From positions 1-20,890 of the forward strand of contig CAKTJM010000015.1 in assembly GCA_934567745.1 (NCBI GenBank): 20,890 bases of DNA, in the 5' to 3' direction. This document shows positions 14,478-20,890 of the stretch, piece by piece (the first letter of the stretch is position 1; each line of letters begins with the position of its first letter). A program made the position numbers and the translations under genes. The stretch is from an uncultured Eubacteriales bacterium. GTDB taxonomy: Bacteria; Bacillota; Clostridia; Oscillospirales; Oscillospiraceae. The notes below the pieces were generated by a model that saw only the letters and a list, made by a program, of their open reading frames with translations, did no database searches and was not told the DNA's origin.

Positions 14478-15926
14478 TCACCCGATCGGCACAGTCTGAT
14501 ACTCGCTGTACGTCACCAGCCCATCCCCGTCGCCGGACCAGCTCTTGATCTGGTTGCCATACTGGTCATAGGCATAGTAGAGGGTCGCGTCGTCATAGAC
14601 CACGCGCACCGGGTTGTTCCCCTGATCATAGGTATAGGCGGCCGAGCTGATGGTCTGCCCGTTGCTCAGCATCGTCAGGGTGGCCATGCGCCCCTCCCGA
14701 TCGTAGGTGTAGTTGTCGATGCTCTCGTTCGAGATGCGCCCGTTCGTCACGGTGACCTCGCGCAGCTGCATGAGCTGCCCGGCGTTGGCATAGGACCACG
14801 TCTTGGTGGTGGTGTTGCCGTTGGCATCGGTATAGACCTCCGTCAGCGGGTCGCCGGCCGCGGTGAAGCTCCGCTCCGTCGTGGTCGTGGCCGTGTCCCC
14901 ATAGGCGGGATGATGCACGGTGACCTCCTTCACGCAGTTGCCGTGCCGGTCATAGGTGGAGGTCGTCTCATACAGCAGCGCGCCCCGATAGGTCACGGAA
15001 TGGACCACCTGGCCCTTCGCGTCGTCATAGGTATAGGTGTCGTAGCCCATCTCCCCCTGGGGGTTCGTGTGCCGCTCCCAGATCTGGCGGCCCGAGGTGT
15101 CCCAGTAGTACTCGTAGAGGTCCCAGGTGCCGTCGATCTCCTCCCGGAAGCTGGTCTGGTGGCCCGCCGCGTCATAGGTGAAGGTCTGGACGTACGACGT
15201 GTCCGCGTCCCGATAGGTCCGGCGGATCAGCTGGTCCTGTGCATCGTATCCATAGGTATAGGTATAGGGCGGCTCTTCGGCGCCCGCCTGCCCGCTCTCG
15301 GAGGTCAGTCTGCCCTTGCTGTCGTAAGTGTAGACGACGTCGTAGGCGGTCCGCCCGTCGGTGAGCTTGCAGTAGCTGCGCGTCGGCACCCATTGGAGCT
15401 TCTGCCCCAGATAGACGGTATACGTCTCCTGGTCCCAGGAGACATCGACGCCCATGGCGTCGGCCACGGCGCGGACGGGCAGATAGGTCGTCCCGCCGTA
15501 CAGGAACGGCTCGACGACGTTCCCGCTGGCGTCCCGCGGGGTGATGAGCTTGCCGTCCACCTCCAGCTTGACGTCGCGGTAGGAGATGCCGATGCTCTTG
15601 TCGCGGTGGGTCGTCATGGCGGGCCCGGCCGGGGCGGTGCGCGCCGCGCCGGAGGTCAGGCGGACGGTGTAGGTCGCCTGGTCCCACGCCACGCCGACGC
15701 CCAGGGCATCGGCCACGGCGCGGACGGGGAGATAGGTCGTGCCGTTGTACAGGAACGGCTCCACCGGCGCGCCGCTGGCGTCCCGGGGGACGATCGGCAC
15801 GCCGTCGGCGACGATGGTCACGTCACGATAGGCGGCCTGGATGGTCGTGTCCTGTGACGCGGCGAGGGCGGGGGAGATGCTCAGCGCGAGGGAAAGGGCC
15901 AGTGCGATGGGGACGATCCGTTTCAT
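14478..15926 (-). CDS. Exported protein with two stalk domains and YD/RHS-type repeats
   Basis: 482 residues. A signal peptide (residues 1-22, cleavage after ALA) is followed by two copies of the copper amine oxidase N-terminal-like stalk domain (about 28-90 and 111-174), each with PRDASG, EPFLY.GTTYLPVRAVADA and a WDQ.TYTV end. The rest (about 195-480) is a run of degenerate tyrosine-rich YD repeats (VVYTYDSKGRLTSE, YGYDAQDQLIRR, FTYDAAGHQTSF, YTYDREGRMATL, YYAYDQYGNQIKSW). YD repeats fold into beta-rich shells in RHS and teneurin proteins; no toxin domain or autocleavage core is visible at the end. A surface or wall-associated role is likely, the ligand unknown. It diverges from the SLH 5'-nucleotidase gene. 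Confidence 0.88.
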   Translation of the reverse strand: MKRIVPIALALSLALSISPALAASQDTTIQAAYRDVTIVADGVPIVPRDASGAPVEPFLYNGTTYLPVRAVADALGVGVAWDQATYTVRLTSGAARTAPAGPAMTTHRDKSIGISYRDVKLEVDGKLITPRDASGNVVEPFLYGGTTYLPVRAVADAMGVDVSWDQETYTVYLGQKLQWVPTRSYCKLTDGRTAYDVVYTYDSKGRLTSESGQAGAEEPPYTYTYGYDAQDQLIRRTYRDADTSYVQTFTYDAAGHQTSFREEIDGTWDLYEYYWDTSGRQIWERHTNPQGEMGYDTYTYDDAKGQVVHSVTYRGALLYETTSTYDRHGNCVKEVTVHHPAYGDTATTTTERSFTAAGDPLTEVYTDANGNTTTKTWSYANAGQLMQLREVTVTNGRISNESIDNYTYDREGRMATLTMLSNGQTISSAAYTYDQGNNPVRVVYDDATLYYAYDQYGNQIKSWSGDGDGLVTYSEYQTVPIG

Positions 15927-16002
15927 ATGCTCGCATCCTCTCTATCCTGTTTTTTCTCTCATCCTGCGGCCGACCGCGTGTGCCGGGCCGCGCTTTGTCT
16001 CC

Positions 16003-16032
16003 ATGATACCATGGGCGGCGGGGCGGCGGCAA
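16003..16032 (-). promoter_or_regulatory. Predicted promoter of the YD-repeat gene
   Basis: Read on the minus strand: -35 TTGCCG (16032-16027), 18-base spacer, -10 TATCAT (16008-16003), about 75 bases upstream of the start codon at 15926. Confidence 0.5.
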
Positions 16033-16051
16033 GCGCCGCGCGATTTTTTCG

Positions 16052-16066
16052 GCGACATTTTGTCGC
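16052..16066. promoter_or_regulatory. Inverted repeat between divergent promoters
   Basis: GCGACA-TTT-TGTCGC lies between the two divergent promoters, just upstream of the -35 box of the 5'-nucleotidase gene. It is a plausible binding site for a regulator of both genes, but short. Confidence 0.35.
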
Positions 16067-16073
16067 GATCGCG

Positions 16074-16102
16074 TAGAAAAAGGCGGCGGGATGGGGTATA
16101 AT
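16074..16102 (+). promoter_or_regulatory. Predicted promoter of the SLH 5'-nucleotidase gene
   Basis: -10 is a perfect TATAAT (16097-16102); -35 is a weaker TAGAAA (16074-16079) with a 17-base spacer. It gives a leader of about 45 bases before the AGGAGG and ATG at 16155. Confidence 0.6.
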
Positions 16103-16154
16103 AGCGGCAACGACCCGGCTCCGACCGGGAAAACGCGAAACAGGAGGATCTGCT

Positions 16155-18371
16155 ATGAAGAAACGTTTCCTTGCCCTCTTCCTCGCCCTCGTCATGGCCT
16201 TCGCACTGGCCATCCCCGCGGGCGCCGTGGAGAGCGAAACCACCGAGGCCCCCACTGCGGAGGCTCCCACCACCGAGACACCTGTGGCCCCCGCGGAGCC
16301 GACCGGCTCGATGGCCGGGTCCCTGGTCATCCTGCACTCGAACGACGTCCACGGCGCGATCGACGGCTATGCCACGATCGCCGCGATGAAGGCGTCCTAC
16401 GAGGCGGCCGGTGCGGCCGTCCTGCTCGTCGATGCGGGCGACTACATCCAGGGCGACCCCTCCGTCAGCATCTCTGAGGGCGCGACCGCCGTCGAGCTGA
16501 TGGACCTGGCCGGGTATGACGTCGTCACCCTCGGCAACCATGAGTTCGACTATGGCTACGCCAACCTGAAGAAGCTCGCGGACAGCGCGAAGTTCCAGAT
16601 CGTCGCCGCCAACGTCCTCTACGACGGCAAGACCGCCTTCGACGCGAACACCGTCATCGAGAAGGACGGCAAGAAGATCGGCGTCTTCGGCCTCGTCACC
16701 CCCGAGACCGCCACCAAGGCCCACCCCGGCAAGATCCAGGGCGTGACCTTCCTCGCCGGTGCGGACCTCGTCGCCTGCGCCAAGGAGCAGGTCGCGGCCC
16801 TTGAGGCGAAGGGCTGTGACGTCATCGTCTGCCTCGGCCACCTCGGCATCGACGCCGAGTCCACCGGCAACCGCTCCATCGACGTGCTCGAGAAGGTCGA
16901 TGGCATCGACGTCTTCATCGACGCGCACTCCCACTCCACCCTCGCGGACTATCAGAAGCTCGTGAAGGACGGCGTCGTCAATGGCGCGACCGTCACCTCC
17001 ACCGGCACCAAGTTCGCCAGCGTCGGCGTCGTCACCATCGCGGCCGACGGCACCGTCACCGCGGAGAACGTGGCCCTCGACAAGGCGGGCGTGACCCCCG
17101 TCGCGGCCATCGCCGACCGTGCGGCCGCCATCAAGGCCGACATCGAGACCGAGTACGGCAAGGTCTTCGCCAAGACCGAGATCGACCTCAACGGTGAGAA
17201 GGCCCCCGGCAACCGCACCCAGGAGACCAACCTCGGCGACCTCATCACCGACGCCATGCTCTGGCAGGCCAACAGCCTGGGCGAGAAGGTCGATGCGGCC
17301 ATCACCAATGGCGGCGGCATCCGTGCCAGCATCGCCGCGGGCGACATCACCAAGAAGGACGTGAACACCGTCCTGCCCTTCGGCAACACCCTGTATATGG
17401 TCAAGGTCACCGGCGCTGAGTTGGAGAAGGTCCTTGAGGTCTCCACCTGCGCCGCGCCCGACGCGCTGGGCGGCTTCCCGCAGGTCGCGGGCATCACCTT
17501 CGTCCTGAACACCGGCACCCCGTTCGCCAAGGGCGACGCCTATCCCGATTCCACCTACTTCGCCCCGAAGTCCGTGGACCGCGTCACCGTCCTGACCGTC
17601 GGCGGCGAGGCCTTCGACCGCGACGCCACCTACACCATCGTCACCAACGACTTCCTCGGCGCGGGCGGCGACACCTATTACGGCTTCAAGACCTCTACGA
17701 TCGGCTACGATCTGGGCGTGCCCATGGACGAGGTCCTCATGGACTACATCACCTCCGAGCTGAAGGGCGTCGTCACCGCCGAGCAGTACGGCGACACCCA
17801 GGGCCGCATCACCCAGATCAGCTATTCCGACGTCAAGGCCACCGCGTGGTACAACACCGCCGTGAACTACGTCACCCTCACCGGTCAGATGAACGGCGTC
17901 GGCGGCGCGTTCCAGCCGAACACCGACCTGAACCGCGCGATGATGGTCACCATCCTCTACCGCCTGGCCGGTTCCCCCGAGGTCACCGGCGAGAGCACCT
18001 TCACGGACGTCCCCGCGGGCCAGTGGTACACCAACGCGGTCCTGTGGGCGGCCAAGGAGGGCATCACCACCGGCATCAGCGAGACCACCTTCTCTCCGCT
18101 GACCTCGATCAGCCGTGAGCAGCTGGCAGCGTTCTTCTATCGCTTCGCGCAGTACACCGAGCAGGACGTGACCGTCGGCGAGGACACGAACATCCTCAGC
18201 TATGACGATGCCCAGACCATCTCGGAGTATGCGATCCCCGCCATCCAGTGGGCCTGCGGCTCCGGTCTCATCACCGGCACCACGGAGACGACCCTGTCCC
18301 CGAAGGCCACCGCCACCCGCGCCCAGGTCGCCACGATCCTGATGCGCTACACCACCGACGCGGACCTCTGA
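16155..18371 (+). CDS. S-layer-anchored 5'-nucleotidase/metallophosphatase
   Basis: 738-residue exported protein. A signal peptide (1-24, ending AGA) is followed by a Thr/Glu/Pro linker (about 25-52) and a metallophosphatase domain (about 56-300) with HSNDVHG (61-67), DAGDYIQG (93-100), GNHEFDYG (127-134), CLGHLG and DAHSHS. The 5'-nucleotidase C-terminal domain (about 338-550) includes NGGGIRASI and GGDTYYGF, the substrate-binding parts. Three SLH repeats end the protein (about 557-605, 615-665, 676-736), which should hold it to secondary wall polymers. The likely role is hydrolysis of extracellular nucleotides, freeing nucleoside and phosphate. Codon use is strikingly biased to C-ending codons compared with neighbours, suggesting high expression. 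AACAGGAGG supports the start. Confidence 0.94.
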   Translation: MKKRFLALFLALVMAFALAIPAGAVESETTEAPTAEAPTTETPVAPAEPTGSMAGSLVILHSNDVHGAIDGYATIAAMKASYEAAGAAVLLVDAGDYIQGDPSVSISEGATAVELMDLAGYDVVTLGNHEFDYGYANLKKLADSAKFQIVAANVLYDGKTAFDANTVIEKDGKKIGVFGLVTPETATKAHPGKIQGVTFLAGADLVACAKEQVAALEAKGCDVIVCLGHLGIDAESTGNRSIDVLEKVDGIDVFIDAHSHSTLADYQKLVKDGVVNGATVTSTGTKFASVGVVTIAADGTVTAENVALDKAGVTPVAAIADRAAAIKADIETEYGKVFAKTEIDLNGEKAPGNRTQETNLGDLITDAMLWQANSLGEKVDAAITNGGGIRASIAAGDITKKDVNTVLPFGNTLYMVKVTGAELEKVLEVSTCAAPDALGGFPQVAGITFVLNTGTPFAKGDAYPDSTYFAPKSVDRVTVLTVGGEAFDRDATYTIVTNDFLGAGGDTYYGFKTSTIGYDLGVPMDEVLMDYITSELKGVVTAEQYGDTQGRITQISYSDVKATAWYNTAVNYVTLTGQMNGVGGAFQPNTDLNRAMMVTILYRLAGSPEVTGESTFTDVPAGQWYTNAVLWAAKEGITTGISETTFSPLTSISREQLAAFFYRFAQYTEQDVTVGEDTNILSYDDAQTISEYAIPAIQWACGSGLITGTTETTLSPKATATRAQVATILMRYTTDADL

Positions 18372-18401
18372 TCCACGCAGCGTCGCACATAAGACACAGC
18401 G

Positions 18402-18431
18402 AAGCCCCCGCTCGTTCGAGCGGGGGCTTTT
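18402..18431 (+). terminator. Terminator of the 5'-nucleotidase gene
   Basis: A GC-rich palindrome (AAGCCCCCGCTC paired with GAGCGGGGGCTT) followed by TTTT, about 30 bases after the stop codon. A textbook Rho-independent terminator on the plus strand. Confidence 0.9.
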
Positions 18432-18446
18432 CATCTCGTCAAAAAA

Positions 18447-18475
18447 GAGAGCGCAGGCGTGAGACCTGCGCTCTC
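18447..18475 (-). terminator. Left bracket hairpin of repeat element B; minus-strand terminator
   Basis: GAGAGCGCAGG (18447-18457) pairs with CCTGCGCTCTC (18465-18475). On the minus strand it is followed directly by TTTTTTGAC, so it is the likely end of the cysE-cysS transcript. Its sequence is repeated exactly at 18679-18706. Confidence 0.75.
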
Positions 18476-18677
18476 AGTGTGTCAAAAAAGCCTCGCAGAG
18501 TTTCGTGCCCGCAGGCACGAAATAGAGTCGAGTCATTTTCTCCGGCGACATGTGCGTCGGAGAAAATACTTCTCAGCCCACAAGTGTGCGAGTTGTCCGT
18601 CGAAGACGGACGGCGAGTGCATGCAGGGGGCTGCATCCCCTCTGTCGGAAAACCCCGCAGGGGTTTTTCGACAGCCT
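18475..18677 (+). repeat. Structured ~200-bp intergenic element, copy B
   Basis: Same length as copy A (10410-10612). The first half is identical to it; the apical region differs. The internal stem GTCCGTC/GACGGAC replaces GTCCGCC/GGCGGAC of copy A, a compensatory C-G to T-A change. The right-end hairpin (18643-18673, TGTCGGAAAACCCC paired with GGGGTTTTTCGACA) is fully paired here. It too lies between convergent genes (5'-nucleotidase and cysS). Confidence 0.85.
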
Positions 18678-18678
18678 A

Positions 18679-18706
18679 AGAGCGCAGGCGTGAGACCTGC
18701 GCTCTC
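18679..18706 (+). repeat. Right bracket hairpin of repeat element B
   Basis: A 28-base exact copy of 18448-18475, itself a hairpin (AGAGCGCAGG paired with CCTGCGCTCT). The plus-strand tail (TCATCTTATCTTATT) is only weakly terminator-like. Confidence 0.8.
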
Positions 18707-18742
18707 TCATCTTATCTTATTATCTGGGTCGCGAAGCCCGGC

Positions 18743-20191
18743 TCACACGCGCTTCCAGGTCGCGCCGTCCTTGCGGTCGACCAGCTCGATGCCCTGGGCC
18801 TTCAGCTCGTCGCGGATCCGGTCGGCCTCGGCGAAGTTTTTGGCCTTCTTCGCCTCGTACCGTGCCAGGACCAGCGCGTCGATCGCGGGGTCGCCCTCGC
18901 CGGTGATCGTGTAGCCGCCGGACGCCTGGGACTGGCTCGCCTTGGCCTGCTCGGCGCGGCGGGCCTCCGCCTTCTTGAGAAGATCCAGGCTCAGCACCTC
19001 GTCATAGCTGCCGATCAGCGCGCACTTCGTCGCGTCGGTCGTCTTCAGCTTCAGCACGTCGTACAGGGCCGTCACCGCCAGCGCGGTGTTCAGGTCGTTG
19101 TCCAGCGCGGCGCGGAACTTCTCCTTGCCCTCGGCCAGGACCGCCTCATCGACGTCCCCGCCCTTCGGGTCGAGCGCCGCGATGCGGCCGATCAGCTTGT
19201 TGAAGGTCCCGGCGGCGTTGTCCAGGTTCTCCCAGGTGAACACCAGGCCCTTGCGGTAGTGGGACTGCAAGCAGAACAGGCGATAGGCCAGCGGGTCGTA
19301 GCCCTTCTCCTGCAGCAGGGACACGGTGAGGAACTCGCCGCTGGACTTGGACATCTTGCCATGGTTCGTGTTCAGGTGGTGGACATGGAACCAGTGGGTG
19401 CACCAGGGGTGGCCGAGATAGGCCTCGGACTGCGCGATCTCGTTCGTGTGGTGCGGGAAGGCGTTGTCGATGCCGCCGCAGTGCAGGTCGAGGTACTCGC
19501 CCAGGTACTTCATGGAGATGCAGGAGCACTCGATGTGCCAGCCGGGGTAGCCGACGCCCCAGGGGGAGTCCCACTTGAGGGCCTGGTCCTCGAACTTGGA
19601 CTTGGTGAACCACAGCACGAAGTCGTTGCTGCTGCGCTTGTTCGTGTCCTCCTCGACGCTGTCGCGCACGCCGACGGCCAGATCCTCGGCGTCGTGGTCG
19701 TTGAAGACGTAGTAACGGTCGAGCTTGGAGGTGTCGAAGTAGACGTTGCCCCCGGCGATGTAGGCGTAGCCGGTGTCGAGCAGCTTGGTGATGACCTTGA
19801 TGTATTCGTCGATCATCCCGGTGGCGGGCTGGACGGTGTCCGGCCAGCGGATGTTCAGCTTGTCGCAGTCGGCGCGGAAGGCGTCGGTGTAGAACTGGGC
19901 GATCTCCATGACGGTCTTGTGCTCGCGCTTGGCGCCCTTGACCATCTTGTCCTCGCCGGTGTCGGCGTCGGAGGAGAGGTGGCCGACGTCGGTGATGTTC
20001 ATGACGCGGTGGACGTCATAGCCCTCCCACCGGAGGGTCTTCTCCAGCACGTCCTCCATGATGTAGGAGCGCAGGTTGCCGATGTGGGCGAAGTGGTAGA
20101 CGGTGGGGCCGCAGGTGTACATGGACACCTTGCCCGGCTCGTGGGTCCGGAACTCTTCCTTCTTGCGGGTCAGGGAATTATACAGCTTCAT
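18743..20191 (-). CDS. cysS: Cysteinyl-tRNA synthetase
   Basis: 482-residue class I synthetase that charges tRNA-Cys. The HIGH-type motif is HIGN (36-39) within TCGPTVYHFAHIGN; the KMSKS motif is exact at 279-283. Zinc ligands expected for CysRS are C27, C222, H247 and E251. I chose the ATG at 20191 over an in-frame ATG 27 bases upstream (20218) because AAGGAGG lies just before it, and because the protein then begins MKLYNSLTRKKEEF as CysRS does. Its start overlaps the end of cysE by 14 bases, so its ribosome binding site is inside cysE. Confidence 0.97.
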   Translation of the reverse strand: MKLYNSLTRKKEEFRTHEPGKVSMYTCGPTVYHFAHIGNLRSYIMEDVLEKTLRWEGYDVHRVMNITDVGHLSSDADTGEDKMVKGAKREHKTVMEIAQFYTDAFRADCDKLNIRWPDTVQPATGMIDEYIKVITKLLDTGYAYIAGGNVYFDTSKLDRYYVFNDHDAEDLAVGVRDSVEEDTNKRSSNDFVLWFTKSKFEDQALKWDSPWGVGYPGWHIECSCISMKYLGEYLDLHCGGIDNAFPHHTNEIAQSEAYLGHPWCTHWFHVHHLNTNHGKMSKSSGEFLTVSLLQEKGYDPLAYRLFCLQSHYRKGLVFTWENLDNAAGTFNKLIGRIAALDPKGGDVDEAVLAEGKEKFRAALDNDLNTALAVTALYDVLKLKTTDATKCALIGSYDEVLSLDLLKKAEARRAEQAKASQSQASGGYTITGEGDPAIDALVLARYEAKKAKNFAEADRIRDELKAQGIELVDRKDGATWKRV

Positions 20192-20855
20192 GCCGATCCT
20201 CCTTGTGTTCGTTCTCATTCGTGATGGTCTTATCGAGATAACGCTCGAGCCAGGCCACGCGGGAGGAGAGGGCCTCCATCTCCTTCTGCACGGGGTCGGT
20301 GACGCTGACCTGGTCGACGTCGTGGACGAAGTCGGGGCGCTCCCCGGCGATGCGGACGACGCGGGCGGGGACGCCGACGGCGGTGGCGTTCTCCGGCACC
20401 TCCGCCAGGACGACGGCGTTGGCCGCGATGCGCGCGCCGTCGCCGACCTTGAACGGGCCGAGGACCTTCGCGCCGGTGGAGAGCAGGACGTTGTTGCCGA
20501 TGGTGGGATGGCGCTTGCCCTGGTCCTTGCCGGTGCCGCCGAGGGTGACGCCGTGGTAGATGAGGCAGTCGTCGCCGACCTCGGCGGTCTCGCCGATGAC
20601 GATGCCCATACCGTGGTCGATGACGAGCCGGCGGCCGAGCTTGGCGCCGGGGTGGATCTCGATCCCGGTCCAGAACCGGCTCCACTGGGAGATGGTCCGG
20701 GCGAGGAATTTCAGGTTGTGTTCGTAGCAGGCGTGGGCGGCGCGGTGGTACATCGTCGCGTGGACGCCCGGATAGAGGAGGAAGACCTCCAGCTTGCTGC
20801 GCGCGGCGGGGTCGCGGGCCTGATAGGCCGCGAGGGTCTCGATGAGATGGGACAA
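20178..20855 (-). CDS. cysE: Serine O-acetyltransferase
   Basis: First step of cysteine synthesis: serine plus acetyl-CoA gives O-acetylserine. About 225 residues, the short Gram-positive/plant-type length. The left-handed beta-helix hexapeptide region includes IEIHPGAKLGRRLVIDHGMG, VIGETAEVGDD and IYHGVTLGGTGKDQGKRHP, with the two catalytic histidines in DHGMG and YHGVTLGG. The C-terminus (QKEMEALSSRVAWLERYL) looks like a short coiled coil. I prefer a TTG start at 20855: AGAGGTGA lies at ideal distance, whereas the in-frame GTG at 20864 is part of that same Shine-Dalgarno sequence. Pairing with cysS couples cysteine supply to its use. Confidence 0.94.
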   Translation of the reverse strand: MSHLIETLAAYQARDPAARSKLEVFLLYPGVHATMYHRAAHACYEHNLKFLARTISQWSRFWTGIEIHPGAKLGRRLVIDHGMGIVIGETAEVGDDCLIYHGVTLGGTGKDQGKRHPTIGNNVLLSTGAKVLGPFKVGDGARIAANAVVLAEVPENATAVGVPARVVRIAGERPDFVHDVDQVSVTDPVQKEMEALSSRVAWLERYLDKTITNENEHKEDRHEAV

Positions 20856-20858
20856 GAC

Positions 20859-20866
20859 GGTCACCT
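20859..20866 (-). promoter_or_regulatory. Ribosome binding site deciding the cysE start
   Basis: AGAGGTGA on the minus strand, one mismatch from the AGGAGGTGA core, 3 to 4 bases upstream of the TTG by its last base and about 8 by its GG. It overlaps the alternative GTG codon. Confidence 0.6.
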
Positions 20867-20890
20867 CTTATTGGGTCATGGGGATGAAAA

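Noticed and set aside
15942..18434. An 830-codon minus-strand frame opposite the 5'-nucleotidase
   Set aside because: It arises from the strong codon bias of the nucleotidase gene; Gly/Asp/Val-rich and without motifs.

Overview
The window is GC-rich bacterial DNA with dense coding, AGGAGG-type ribosome binding sites and sigma-A-type promoters. The gene content (rapZ-whiA-dnaE, a TatD-linked radical SAM protein, a DUF1836 protein, a DUF6323/DUF6179-like pair, SLH-domain and stalk-domain exported proteins) points to an anaerobic member of the Clostridia, most likely a high-GC gut Oscillospirales. This placement is inferred from gene families and repeat types; no rRNA or tRNA gene is present. 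No CRISPR array, prophage or complete insertion sequence was seen.

Layout. Positions 1-7226 run on the minus strand: rapZ, whiA, a 400-base repeat-filled gap, dnaE, then a cardiolipin synthase that leaves the window. This is a housekeeping block in which yvcK is missing from its usual place between rapZ and whiA. From 7470 to 10367 a plus-strand operon encodes a VanR-type response regulator, a six-TM histidine kinase overlapping it by four bases, and a small exported protein that appears frameshifted. From 10667 to 12720 a minus-strand operon encodes a DUF1836 regulator, TatD and a TatD-linked radical SAM protein, with its own promoter and a long structured leader. From 13061 to 14309 lies an overlapping pair of hypothetical genes resembling DUF6323 and DUF6179. 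From 14478 to 18371 two exported proteins diverge from a shared promoter region: a stalk-domain/YD-repeat protein (minus) and an S-layer-homology 5'-nucleotidase (plus). The window ends with cysE-cysS on the minus strand, overlapping by 14 bases.

The most interesting non-coding signal is a highly structured element of about 200 bp present twice (10410-10612 and 18475-18677). Each copy lies between convergent genes. It has imperfect terminal inverted repeats, at least four internal hairpins, and compensatory changes between copies. Each copy is bracketed by two copies of a hairpin that is specific to its locus: identical on both sides in one case, and diverged with compensatory changes in the other. 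A second repeat family, with two tandem hairpins, occurs three times between whiA and dnaE. There is also a near-consensus sigma-A promoter on the plus strand at 14377-14405 with no gene downstream; it points into the 3' end of the YD-repeat gene.

Functionally the window joins replication (DnaE), membrane lipid synthesis (Cls), cell-cycle and envelope regulation (WhiA, RapZ), envelope sensing (two-component system), cell-surface proteins, and cysteine synthesis and charging (CysE, CysS).
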